Assembly (NCBI GenBank): GCA_031254805.1
Contig: JAIRTP010000057.1
Span: forward strand, 1-44,856
Direction of reading: 5' to 3'
DNA from: Bacteroidales bacterium
Lineage (GTDB): Bacteria; Bacteroidota; Bacteroidia; Bacteroidales; WRLA01
DNA: 44,856 nt
Shown here: positions 27,901 to 35,157 of the stretch, in pieces
Numbering within the stretch: the first letter of the stretch is position 1
Layout of the letters: every line of letters begins with the position of its first letter
Position numbers and translations under genes: made by a program
The notes under the pieces: generated by a model
The model's database searches: none
What the model saw: the letters and a program-made list of their open reading frames with translations, nothing else
What the model was told of the DNA's origin: nothing

Positions 27901-28210
27901 TGACGACAAATTCTTCATTTGGATTGATGGTTACTTTTCCGTGACAAAAAAGACGAGTATCCTTGTCTTCTTTCAAAGAATCGTTTGCAAATACCTCAAA
28001 TTTGTCGGGGCTGGTAATTGTAACATCTGCAAGAAGATGATACACGCCTGATGAAATTTGTACTAATGCGCCTTCCGATTCTGTCGCTAATCTTGTCAGC
28101 GTGTACGTTTCGCCGGTTCCGGGCGTCGAAAACGCTTCCGGAACGTCTTGTGCATGTACGAAGAACGACATGCGCGTCATTGCTAATAATAAAAATAGGA
28201 CTTTTTTCAT
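21938..28210 (-). CDS. Giant T9SS-exported surface protein: two beta-helix blocks, FnIII domains, six B-repeats
   Basis: A 2090-residue secreted protein. A signal peptide (residues 1-20, ending FVHAQ) is followed by two homologous blocks of about 400 residues (about 24-425 and 427-835). Each opens with a TGxTYT/TFT segment, contains a right-handed parallel beta-helix (repeats such as ILVEDCRF, HIKNCEF, IDGNTIIENRYGVAGTGNN) and closes with NNDWGVYT. Next come an FnIII-like region split by a jelly-roll-like part (about 840-1375) and two FnIII domains (about 1380-1550; LTWNAPTG). Six repeats of about 75 residues (1550-2010; IxP/SPxGxxxVxxG, GYxxxxVLxDG, TFxxVxxxH) resemble InlB-type B-repeats. 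The last 75 residues (LAVYPNPAQDKIFV, GIYLFKI) are a T9SS type A sorting domain. It is probably an adhesin or polysaccharide-binding surface protein; no catalytic centre was recognised. Confidence 0.9.
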   Translation of the reverse strand: MKKVLFLLLAMTRMSFFVHAQDVPEAFSTPGTGETYTLTRLATESEGALVQISSGVYHLLADVTITSPDKFEVFANDSLKEDKDTRLFCHGKVTINPNEEFVVTSISNDIAEYGYGIHIETGETCLVKNATFKQTGGLRLSNCNDILVEDCRFLNNKYSTQMSSAIVITNSKPHIKNCEFKFNQRSAISSGANVSAVPIIENCLFYGNNVENRNYPQINLGPGSENDTTKIIGCHIEGASPGWAQAGAISIATMIGGTATAIIDGNTIIENRYGVAGTGNNITLIVTNNLINNNNHEANPNNGGSGLNITNNSATSISKIFASNNIISNNIWGVTVIGPAKVNFGNLDGTATDHSQDAYNIGRNIFRNNGNTNIAACHFANNGVSNQKAENNDWGVYTAEEIEEWLMHGDDKGFIDYEPFIVPGPYETEGTGRTFTINDLVESSFGALTKESDGLYYLNYNITITAPDQLEILEDCTVKGSSDTRIYCYGKATINPPNSFVFTSIDDENTSNYAIGIQLYETSVGSVIKNMTIEKACGLKFSNVEDILVEDCKFFDNAYKSTHGSGAIAFVFAASDVTIRNCEFRRNARAAIVSGGNGSAVPVIDGCTIIGNNTANGNYPQINLASGTATDTIKVINNHIEGSAPGWQRAGGISFGTIAGGDILALVDNNTVINNRFGIAGTGNNIKMIVTNNTVKDNNKEGNPNLGGSGLNLLSSTANSISVLWASNNHISGSLWGITLQGNAKGNFGNPSGTAQDHGHNSYNPGLNVFRDNGNTGSSLYNVCHLFNNTPIDQYAINNDWGVYTDSEVEAVIIDNNEDPAFPGLGDVSFMPYFIPSVSCDAPTNLQAEAWEWMPRATLTWEFGDAKKSQLPKMSSSITSDALLASKNKEDESSVIHDNITEEVMKSAFSNEMEIIGSFEASRNGNNIYDQVVFVTHPGQGSGGANVSATHSGLTTLGTNVNKNSGYWVSDDFTVFSDFTIDEIDFFVYQTGSGTTSTITAASIEIWDASPLEGGECIWTTSDNMMVATEFTNCYRTGATTMTSTDRPIMKVTAGFENASFPAGTYWIAASFLGSVNSGPWALARDILGQRNTGNALMHDGSKWYAWRDESGAQNGLPFVVRGTAEPTNIDGFNVYRDGVLVNQSPIIGYEYTDLTLNYNMEYCYTAKTVYNDECGLSEASNSSCTTTMSQMPDCNQAGNPTHVAYSLPVNTYFYYSFSEQIFLANELNFNARFNIEQISVAFYYNKTLPKNNIAIYMGTTSKASFDSKTDWIPVSEMTEVFSGDIIFDTVDEDGNLWFPITLDNPFQYTGGNIVIAFLNGSGTSASGNASTFSVEEGMAGKVIHAYRNTEPFDANNLPEASSNTYNYRSILKFCGETSINNCPEVTNLDVTVNQNAATVTWDAPEETPTGYQIYLQGVEIAIVDELTYTFNNLANGNYTVEIAALYDDDCDPVKVSKSFTIIYCPPVTNLSVTFGSDCEAILTWNAPTGITNPIYDIYRDNTLIAEGITAETYTDSQFNFTISHEWCITAMVNGVESISVCVSGTCSLPFYIITATASAGGIINPSGTIPVLSGRDITFTFVANTGYTLKQVLVDGVNVPNAVANNSYTFTQVLSAHTISAIFEQTGIAITATASEGGTIHPEGVAIVEYGGSQFYTFTPQTGYKLSQVLIDGVYNETATINQMYMFNNVTISHTIHADFELKTYAITASATTGGNITPGGVTHVTHGNSQTYTFNANDNYTLIQVLIDGVNDETAVATGNYTFNNVTAAHGIQAVFAIDAYEITASANEGGKISPEGTTTVNHGSSKTYFMIPDKGYMISKVLIDGTNDESAVAAEAYTFADISDDHTIEVIFEKKIFILTASVEGSNGEISPSGNVEIEYGNTPIFTITPNEGYRIATVLVDGENKPQAVYMGTFTFSPVIEDHSITVTFEKTTYIITALATGNGSISPEGDVEVEHGTNQTFIFTPNEGYEINNVIVDHAIVEKADSYTFDNVTEKHRIEVVFVIKTSIDEQNDRHLAVYPNPAQDKIFVKSDVKIRIIQIFDMNGKLLEEIDHVENTFAEIDMTHFATGIYLFKIDNNTIKVSKQ

Positions 28211-28288
28211 AAAAATAGAGTTTTAGTTGAATTATTAATGAATAGATTTTCAGGTTATAAATATTTTTACTTAAAGATAACTTTTTAA

Positions 28289-29842
28289 TTAATTAAAAAT
28301 CTGTTCCAAATCAATTTCTAATAATGTATTTGATTTTACGTCGTAGATTTTATTATTAGCCGTTACGGCTTTATCTGAAATGTCCCGGATAATGGCGATA
28401 ATATTGCCGTTACTGTCAATTCCCAATAAATCGTTGTTTCTTTTAAAAAAATCGACGTCGCGAATACTGAACGAATGAGTGCATAGATTATCAATATTGA
28501 TGATTTTGTCAATATCAAGTTTATCATCAAAGATGAGCAGATTCTTAAAAGCAGTAAAAACGCAATATGCGCCGAGTTCGGCATGAGGCAAATCATAAAC
28601 CTCGTTATTTTCTATTGCATATACGTTGTTGCCGAGAAAATATCTTAATTCTCCTTTATTGTTGGCGTCGTAGGGTTGTTTTTTGACATAAGCCCCCGTA
28701 GATAGAGATAAAGTCAATATTTGATCGGGATAAATGATGCACAATTTGTTGCCCTTTACGATAGCGTCTAACATGGGCTTAGGATTATCGGGCTCTATAT
28801 TTGCCAGGAACAATAAACTTCCCGAATTGGCGTCATAAGCGGAAAGATATGCTTCTCCACTCTTTAAAATAGAGTTGCCTTTTGCTACGGCTCCTTTATT
28901 CATAAGATAAAGTGTTCCATTTTGCGTAAAAAGTTGAGACGACGTACTTTTTTTCTTGCTCAGTTTTTGTTTCCAAATCGTTTTTCCCTGTTCATCCAAG
29001 CAGACCAACTCATCTGCCGACGCAAAATATATTTTATGATTGTCGATCAAAATATTTGATGAAATGCCGTATAATGATATGTACGGGTATGTCGGGATAA
29101 AATAAAGTCCTGTCAATAATCCTAAAGTAAGGCCGACCCCTATAGATACTCCAATCGGTCCGCCCGATTTCGATGTTGTCGTTGCGTTGTGTTTCCATCC
29201 TTTTCCTGTCCTTATATGCATGGCGTGCAATCCCGAAGATGAAATTAGGATAACCGAATCGTTTAAGTACTTCATAGCATCCAATCCGAGATTTTTCTTC
29301 ATATTCCGCGACCATAAAATTTTTCCGGTAGGAATATCTATGCCTTTTATGAGAGAAATAGTATTATCCGTATTAAGAACAAAACTTATGGCGACGTTAT
29401 AATCTTTATTTGCATGGAGTATCATATTTTTCGTCGACCATTTACGCGCTCCGCCCGAATTGATATCAATGTAATATTTTCCGCTTTTATAATATTCAAA
29501 TAGTAATCCTTCGTAAATATGAAAAGAGCTGTAATCTTGTTTTGTATTGACCATTCTTTCATCCGTAATTTCTTCTGTATCTGGATTGTATATGATCAGC
29601 TTTCCCGGTGCGAGAGATGATTCTTTATTAATGGATAAAGCCGCCAAATTATATTTTGTGTCATACAAAAAAGTAGATATTTCTCCGTCGAAAGCGTGTG
29701 TTTTTGCTACAATATTTTTCCCGGTAATATGATTTTCTCCAACAATAAAGCCGTCTTGATTCTCAAGAAAAGAAGATTCTGACTGAGAAAACGAAATAGA
29801 ATAATTGAGAAATATAAAAAAAACGATCGATACTTTTTTCAT
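28289..29842 (-). CDS. Secreted PQQ-type beta-propeller protein
   Basis: A 517-residue protein with a signal peptide (residues 1-20, ending SISFSQ). The body consists of repeating propeller blades of the PQQ/BamB kind, visible as IPTGKILWSRN, RTGKGWKHN, DEQGKTIWKQKLS and DANSGSLLFLANIEPD. No enzyme residues were seen; propellers of this sort usually act as binding platforms. An odd feature is a Gly-rich hydrophobic insertion at residues 227-250 (GGPIGVSIGVGLTLGLLTGLYF), which could be a membrane or glycine-zipper segment. It lies 78 bases upstream of the giant surface protein on the same strand, so the two may be co-expressed. It has no T9SS C-terminal signal, so it probably stays in the periplasm or at the membrane. 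Confidence 0.75.
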   Translation of the reverse strand: MKKVSIVFFIFLNYSISFSQSESSFLENQDGFIVGENHITGKNIVAKTHAFDGEISTFLYDTKYNLAALSINKESSLAPGKLIIYNPDTEEITDERMVNTKQDYSSFHIYEGLLFEYYKSGKYYIDINSGGARKWSTKNMILHANKDYNVAISFVLNTDNTISLIKGIDIPTGKILWSRNMKKNLGLDAMKYLNDSVILISSSGLHAMHIRTGKGWKHNATTTSKSGGPIGVSIGVGLTLGLLTGLYFIPTYPYISLYGISSNILIDNHKIYFASADELVCLDEQGKTIWKQKLSKKKSTSSQLFTQNGTLYLMNKGAVAKGNSILKSGEAYLSAYDANSGSLLFLANIEPDNPKPMLDAIVKGNKLCIIYPDQILTLSLSTGAYVKKQPYDANNKGELRYFLGNNVYAIENNEVYDLPHAELGAYCVFTAFKNLLIFDDKLDIDKIINIDNLCTHSFSIRDVDFFKRNNDLLGIDSNGNIIAIIRDISDKAVTANNKIYDVKSNTLLEIDLEQIFN

Positions 29843-29872
29843 ATGCCATATGAATTATTTAAAATAAATGTG

Positions 29873-29880
29873 CAAATATA
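29873..29880 (-). promoter_or_regulatory. Bacteroidota -7 promoter element before the beta-propeller gene
   Basis: Minus-strand TATATTTG matches TAnnTTTG and lies 30 bases before the ATG at 29842. It may drive both the propeller gene and the giant surface protein after it. No good -33 element was seen. Confidence 0.45.
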
Positions 29881-29972
29881 GAGAAAAATTGAGACTGAAT
29901 ATGTTTTTTTGAGGCAAAAAAATTATTCTATTCCATTATAAATGAGTAAAAATGAAATATCCTTAAAATTAC

Positions 29973-29980
29973 TACCTTTG
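29973..29980 (+). promoter_or_regulatory. Bacteroidota -7 promoter element before serS
   Basis: TACCTTTG is a full match to the consensus, 20 bases upstream of the serS ATG. The divergent element for the propeller gene lies about 90 bases away on the other strand. Confidence 0.55.
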
Positions 29981-30000
29981 CGCCATATAATATAAAATTT

Positions 30001-31269
30001 ATGATACCTGTACAGTTAATTAAAGAGCGTCCGGAATATGTAATTGATAAATTGGCGATTAAGAACTTCGACGCAAAACATTTGGTGGAAGAGATCATGC
30101 GTTTGGACGATGCGCGTAAGGCGACTCAAAAAGAGATGGACGACACGTTGGCAGACGCTAATCGTAAAGCGGCCGAGATAGGAAAGCTTTTTAAAGAAGG
30201 GAAAACAGAAGAAGCAAATGCTTTGCGCGATGCGACTACCCGGATGAAGGCGTCTATAAAAGAATTGGAACAAACTTTAGACAATATTAAAAACGATCTG
30301 GATAAAACGATCGTATTACTTCCCAATCTGCCGCATCGCTCCGTACCTAGAGGAAAAAGCGCTGAAGATAACGAAATTGTTTTTGAAGAAGGCGTTATTC
30401 CAGCGCTTCCCGACAATGCGGAGCCGCATTGGGATTTAGCGGCAAAATATCATATCATAGATTTTGAATTGGGAAATAAAGTTACAGGAGCGGGATTCCC
30501 TTTTTATTGTGGAAAAGGCGCCCGCTTGCAACGCGCTTTGATCAATTTCTTTTTGACGGAAGCGGGAAATGCAGGATATGAAGAGTATCAACCGCCTTTG
30601 GTGGTTAATGAAGAGTCCGGTTTTGGAACAGGACAATTGCCCGACAAAGATGGACAGATGTATCACGTAGGTATTGACAATTTTTATCTGATTCCGACGG
30701 CGGAAGTGCCCATTACCAATATTTATAGAAACGTTATTCTGAAAGAATCCGACTTTCCCGTTAAAAATGTCGCTTATTCGGCTTGTTTTCGTCGTGAAGC
30801 GGGTTCTTATGGGAAAGATGTAAGAGGATTGAATCGGCTTCATCAATTTGATAAAGTCGAGATCGTTCAAATCGCTCATCCTGAAAGTTCTTATCAGGTC
30901 TTGGAAGAGATGAAACAACATGTTGCGGGATTATTACGCAAATTGGAACTTCCTTTCCGGATTTTACGTCTTTGTGGCGGCGATATGAGTTTTACTTCGG
31001 CGTTGACTTTCGACTTTGAAGTTTATTCTGCGGCGCAACAACGTTGGCTCGAAGTTTCCTCCGTTTCCAATTTTGAAGATTATCAAGCAAATAGATTAAA
31101 ATGCCGATTCAAAGATACAGAAGGAAAAAACAGATTAGTTCATACGCTCAATGGTAGCGCATTAGCTTTGCCGCGCATTGTAGCGGCGTTATTAGAGAAT
31201 AATCAGACGGAAGACGGAATAAAAATTCCCAAAGCGTTACAGCCTTTTACGGGATTCGAAATGATTTAA
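30001..31269 (+). CDS. serS: Seryl-tRNA synthetase
   Basis: A 422-residue class II aminoacyl-tRNA synthetase that charges tRNA-Ser. The N-terminal coiled-coil arm that holds the long variable arm of tRNA-Ser spans about residues 25-105. The catalytic domain shows the TAEVPITN segment, motif 2 (FRREAGSYGKDVRGLNRLHQFDKVE), the serine and zinc-free active-site region LCGGDMSFTSALTFDFEV, and motif 3 (NGSALALPRIVAALLEN). The length is normal. The gene is transcribed alone, with a consensus promoter element 20 bases upstream, and converges with rseP. Confidence 0.97.
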   Translation: MIPVQLIKERPEYVIDKLAIKNFDAKHLVEEIMRLDDARKATQKEMDDTLADANRKAAEIGKLFKEGKTEEANALRDATTRMKASIKELEQTLDNIKNDLDKTIVLLPNLPHRSVPRGKSAEDNEIVFEEGVIPALPDNAEPHWDLAAKYHIIDFELGNKVTGAGFPFYCGKGARLQRALINFFLTEAGNAGYEEYQPPLVVNEESGFGTGQLPDKDGQMYHVGIDNFYLIPTAEVPITNIYRNVILKESDFPVKNVAYSACFRREAGSYGKDVRGLNRLHQFDKVEIVQIAHPESSYQVLEEMKQHVAGLLRKLELPFRILRLCGGDMSFTSALTFDFEVYSAAQQRWLEVSSVSNFEDYQANRLKCRFKDTEGKNRLVHTLNGSALALPRIVAALLENNQTEDGIKIPKALQPFTGFEMI

Positions 31270-31285
31270 CCGATCAGACAGAATA

Positions 31286-31345
31286 ATTATTCAAATTTTC
31301 TTTTCTTAATATTTCGGGAATATTATATCCGATTATTTGAATAAT
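31286..31345. terminator. Possible bidirectional terminator between serS and rseP
   Basis: An 11-base perfect inverted repeat (ATTATTCAAAT at 31286-31296, ATTTGAATAAT at 31335-31345) surrounds a smaller palindrome (AATATTTCGGGAATATT) in the gap between two convergent genes. The right arm reaches into the last codons of rseP. The stem is A+T-rich and no clear T-run follows, so the terminator role is tentative. Confidence 0.4.
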
Positions 31346-32802
31346 TTGAATATATCGTTTCCAATAACAAAAAACATCAGAGCAAAAAGCAAGAACATTC
31401 CGATAAATTGTGCATATTCCATAAATTTATCGGAAGGTTTTCTTTTAGTGATTATCTCGTAAAGTAAAAATACGACGTGGCCGCCGTCTAAAGCGGGAAT
31501 CGGCAGCAAATTCATAAAGGCCAAAACCAAAGATAACAACGCTGTAATGAACCAAAATCGCGACCAATCCCATGTACCTCCATAAATAGTAGCGATGCCG
31601 ATAGGACCTGAAAGCGATTCGGATGCTTTATCTTGCCCTTTAATTACATTTCCAAGACCTTTAATATTAGCGGAAAGAATATCCGTAGCGTCGCTCAATC
31701 CATATTTTACCGCTTCGCCGAAAGTATAATGAACAGGCGTGTAAGGATTGTGTTGATGAAACCCAAGTATAGGAAGCGAATCAAGTTGCATGGTCAACAT
31801 TACCGTGTCGTTATTTCTTAAAACATTGACGTTGATTTTGGAATTCACATGTTCGGCTAATTCAGCCTGAAAAGCTCCGAAACTAAGGATAGCGACGTCG
31901 TTGATCTCTAAAATGCGATCGCCTTGTTGCAAGCCGCCGCGAGCGGCGGGACTATTATCCGCCACGCTATCTACCAAAACGGGAAAATTCGCATATGTAA
32001 ACAATCGCTTGCCTTGTTGTATCATACGATACGCGGTATCGGGAATTGTGATATCGATCTTTTTTCCATTGCGCTCGACAGAAATTTCTGACCCGAAAAA
32101 AATGCCGGTTTTTCCGACGTCCTTAAAACGAACAACATCTTTTCCATTGACGGATACAATTTTATCTCCCGTTTCAAAACCAAGTTGTTCGCCGGTCTCA
32201 TAGACGTAGATACCATGTTCGGAAACATCTTTATTGGCCAAATAACCGCCTTCATAATGATAGGTTATGAAAATGAATAGCGCGCATCCGAGGATGAAAT
32301 TCATCAAAACGCCGCCGATCATGACTAATAATCGTTGCCAAGCAGGTTTTGTGCGAAATTCCCATGGTTGCGGGACGGACTCCAATTGATTAGCCGATTT
32401 GGTTTCGTCGATCATTCCCACAATAGAGCAATATCCGCCGAATGGAAGCCAGCCGATGCCCCATTCCGTCGTTTTCGGATATTTTCTCCAGTCATTGTCG
32501 GGCAATTCTTCCAAAGGAATCGGTTCCCAATCAACTTGTCCTTTTGCATTGGTAATAACGTTACCTTCGTTATCTCTTCTTTCTCTCAGATTAGAAGGCA
32601 CGTTTTTTGCAAAAAATTTCACATTCCATTTTCCATTTATCTTTTTTGCTCTTAAAATAGATATTTTCGGATTGAAGAAAAGATAAAATTTTTCGATTCT
32701 TATCTTGAATAAACGGGCAAACATATAATGCCCTAATTCATGCAAAACTACTAAAATCGAAAGTCCCAAAATCAGTTGGGCGGCCATAATAAGTCCCGTC
32801 AT
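31333..32802 (-). CDS. rseP: RIP metalloprotease RseP (site-2 protease family)
   Basis: A 489-residue intramembrane zinc protease. The first membrane helix has the HELGH motif (VVLHELGHYMFARLF). A second conserved helix, MIGGVLMNFILG, follows near residue 165, PDZ domains occupy about 195-370 (GFETGDKIVSVNG and ARGGLQQGDRILEIND), and the last zinc ligand is in the LLPIPALDGG segment near the C-terminus. Such proteases cut anti-sigma factors and signal-peptide remnants. An insertion of about 60 residues after the first helix (NGKWNVKFFAKNVP and on) is usual in Bacteroidota. The start overlaps the dxr stop by four bases (ATGA), so the two are translationally coupled. Confidence 0.95.
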   Translation of the reverse strand: MTGLIMAAQLILGLSILVVLHELGHYMFARLFKIRIEKFYLFFNPKISILRAKKINGKWNVKFFAKNVPSNLRERRDNEGNVITNAKGQVDWEPIPLEELPDNDWRKYPKTTEWGIGWLPFGGYCSIVGMIDETKSANQLESVPQPWEFRTKPAWQRLLVMIGGVLMNFILGCALFIFITYHYEGGYLANKDVSEHGIYVYETGEQLGFETGDKIVSVNGKDVVRFKDVGKTGIFFGSEISVERNGKKIDITIPDTAYRMIQQGKRLFTYANFPVLVDSVADNSPAARGGLQQGDRILEINDVAILSFGAFQAELAEHVNSKINVNVLRNNDTVMLTMQLDSLPILGFHQHNPYTPVHYTFGEAVKYGLSDATDILSANIKGLGNVIKGQDKASESLSGPIGIATIYGGTWDWSRFWFITALLSLVLAFMNLLPIPALDGGHVVFLLYEIITKRKPSDKFMEYAQFIGMFLLFALMFFVIGNDIFKLFK

Positions 32803-33965
32803 TTCTTAAAGTTTTTAATCAGTTCGTCGCAAAGTATTCTTGTTTGACGATCAGTTTCTATGATATTTTCTATTGTGATATTTTTTATGAAGTCAATCTT
32901 CTGCAAACATTGTTCAATTATTTCGGTAATGGCTAAGAAAGATATTTTTCCTTCTAAAAAAGCATAAACCGCCGTTTCATTTGCAGCATTTAAAATACAA
33001 GGCATATTTCCGCCCTGTTTCATCGTCTCGAATACTAAAGCAAGACTTCTGAAGTTTTCCCAATCCGGACGCTCAAAGGTGAATTGCGAAAAATTGTCAA
33101 AACTAAATCGCTTATCGCGCGATTCCAATCGTTCAGGATATGAAAGCGCATAAGCAATGGGAAGTTTCATGTCGGAAAGTCCCAATTGAGCTTTGATAGC
33201 GCCATCTTTGAACTGCACCAAAGAATGGATGATAGATTGCGGATGAATAACAAGTTCTATTTGTTCCGGTTTTACATTAAAAAGCCACTTTGCTTCGATA
33301 GCTTCCAATCCTTTGTTCATCAACGAAGCTGAATCGACCGTGATCTTTCTTCCCATGTTCCATGTTGGATGCCGTAATGCTTGAGCAACCGTAACATGTT
33401 GTAATTTCTCTTTTGTCATTCCTCGAAAAGGTCCGCCGGAACCTGTAATGATCAATTTCTCTATTTCATTGCGATATTCTCCCTCCAAGCATTGAAAAAT
33501 GGCGGAATGTTCCGAATCGACAGGTAAAAGAACAGAATGATACGCTTTCGCTTCTTTTGTTAATATCTCGCCTGCCGCTACCAAGCTTTCTTTATTAGCT
33601 AAAGCTATCTTTTTGCCGCTTCGAATAGCGGACAATGCAGGTTTTACGCCTGAAAAACCGACCAACGCTAACAAGACCGTATCGCATATAGAAAGCTCTA
33701 CAATCTGGGTAAGCGCTTCTTCGCCGGCGTATACTTTTATATCAAGCCCGTTTAATGCGTCGAAAACCTCTTTATAAAGTTCTTTGTTGGCAATAACAAC
33801 GCTGTCGGGTAGAAATTTCTTTGCCTGCTGAATGAGAAGTTTTGAATTATTACCGGCGGTCAAAACTTCTACAGAATAGCGATCGGGATGTTCTTCAATT
33901 AGCTGTAAAGCTTGCGTTCCAATCGAACCCGTTGAACCAAGAAGCGCTATTCTTTTTTTCTCCAT
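32799..33965 (-). CDS. dxr: 1-deoxy-D-xylulose-5-phosphate reductoisomerase
   Basis: A 388-residue NADPH enzyme that makes 2-C-methyl-D-erythritol 4-phosphate, the first committed step of the non-mevalonate isoprenoid pathway. Diagnostic segments are the NADPH loop LLGSTGSIGTQALQLI, LANKESLVAAG, the metal- and substrate-binding PVDSEHSAIFQCLEG, TGSGGPFRG, HPTWNMGRKITVDSASLMNKGLE and HPQSIIHSLVQF. All catalytic residues appear intact and the length is normal. It lies between the M23 peptidase gene (12 bases upstream) and rseP (4-base overlap), in one operon. Confidence 0.97.
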   Translation of the reverse strand: MEKKRIALLGSTGSIGTQALQLIEEHPDRYSVEVLTAGNNSKLLIQQAKKFLPDSVVIANKELYKEVFDALNGLDIKVYAGEEALTQIVELSICDTVLLALVGFSGVKPALSAIRSGKKIALANKESLVAAGEILTKEAKAYHSVLLPVDSEHSAIFQCLEGEYRNEIEKLIITGSGGPFRGMTKEKLQHVTVAQALRHPTWNMGRKITVDSASLMNKGLEAIEAKWLFNVKPEQIELVIHPQSIIHSLVQFKDGAIKAQLGLSDMKLPIAYALSYPERLESRDKRFSFDNFSQFTFERPDWENFRSLALVFETMKQGGNMPCILNAANETAVYAFLEGKISFLAITEIIEQCLQKIDFIKNITIENIIETDRQTRILCDELIKNFKK

Positions 33966-33977
33966 TCAAATAAATTA

Positions 33978-34871
33978 TTAAAAGATCAAGTAATCTTCGG
34001 GGTTGAGCGGACTGCCTTTATACCAAATTTCAAAATGAAGATGCATGCCGGAAGTCAAACTTCCAGAGTTTCCGATAATGGCGACGGGATCGCCTGCTTT
34101 AACATATTCTCCCGCTTTCTTCAATAGCGTCGAATTATGTTTATAAACCGAAATCAGATCATTTCTGTGTTGTATAATCAGCACGTAACCGGTTTCAACG
34201 GCCCATTCGCTGAAAATAACAGTGCCGTCTAACGTACTTAAAATAGGAGCTCCTACTTTTCCCGTCAAGTCAATACCATAATGGCGGTCAACGTTCGAAA
34301 ACCTGTTAGTTATCATGCCGCCGATAATAGGAGCTACAAAATTTTCATTTTTAAAAGAAGTCGCAGGCGTATAAGAATAGTCCAACAACGTATAATTGGT
34401 AGTCGATTCAAATTCTTCCCGTAAAATGGAATCTTCCCGCGAACGGGAATAAGATACATTTTCAAACGTTACTCTATCGCCGATCGAATTTTCTGAATCG
34501 CTAGCTTGTAATATGCTGTCTGAAATTTCTTGTCCCGTCAAAATCGTACGCATGTTATTCACATAATTGGAGAGCATCAAACTTTGCAGTTCCAAAGAGT
34601 CGGCTTTACGCTCCAACTCATACACAAGAGGCGCAATGTCGGCGTCGTAATAATTTGGAATTAATTTTTTCAAATTTGTATAGGCAAGCAGAAGAAATGT
34701 GACGCCCGATACAATCAAAGCGGCGATAAATGTAAAAAAATAAATCCTTCCTTTAGAAATTTTCAAATATAGTTTATCGTGCAAGGTAGAATCATCTTGT
34801 ATACGAAGGCTATATTTTTTTCTTATATTCCTGAAAAATAACGGTCTTTTCTTCTTTTCTTCGCTATACAT
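33978..34871 (-). CDS. M23-family (LytM) peptidoglycan endopeptidase, membrane-anchored
   Basis: A 297-residue protein with a charged cytoplasmic N-terminus, a single membrane helix (about residues 42-64), a helical linker (75-125) and a C-terminal LytM domain. Zinc ligands are His197 and Asp201 in RHYGIDL and His279 in GMHLHFE; His245 and His277 complete the active site. All four are present, so it should be an active endopeptidase rather than a degenerate activator such as EnvC. It probably cuts cross-links during cell-wall growth or division. The gene is the first of an operon with dxr and rseP, with a promoter element 20 bases upstream of its ATG. Confidence 0.92.
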   Translation of the reverse strand: MYSEEKKKRPLFFRNIRKKYSLRIQDDSTLHDKLYLKISKGRIYFFTFIAALIVSGVTFLLLAYTNLKKLIPNYYDADIAPLVYELERKADSLELQSLMLSNYVNNMRTILTGQEISDSILQASDSENSIGDRVTFENVSYSRSREDSILREEFESTTNYTLLDYSYTPATSFKNENFVAPIIGGMITNRFSNVDRHYGIDLTGKVGAPILSTLDGTVIFSEWAVETGYVLIIQHRNDLISVYKHNSTLLKKAGEYVKAGDPVAIIGNSGSLTSGMHLHFEIWYKGSPLNPEDYLIF

Positions 34872-34891
34872 GCCTTATGTATTTAAGGCTG

Positions 34892-34919
34892 CAAATGTAA
34901 GAAAAATAGTAACAATCAA
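34892..34919 (-). promoter_or_regulatory. Promoter for the M23 peptidase-dxr-rseP operon
   Basis: Minus-strand TACATTTG (34899-34892) matches the -7 consensus, and a TTG lies 17 bases upstream as a weak -33 element. The start codon is 20 bases downstream. Confidence 0.5.
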
Positions 34920-35157
34920 GGTAGAAGAATCACGACAAATACGTTAAAAAAAGTTATAAATGTAACCAATTGATATACAATAAATCGTAGAAATCTTGAT
35001 ACAAACTCCATCTATTTGTCAGCGTTTGATTTTACTATGCGTTAGCCGAAATTATAGGATTTAAAGTAAATTTCTAAAAAAGTCGTAATAGCAAAGCCGC
35101 AAACAAACTTTTTTTTTAATTTTACCGTTTGAAATATAAGAATAAAAATATTTGAAA

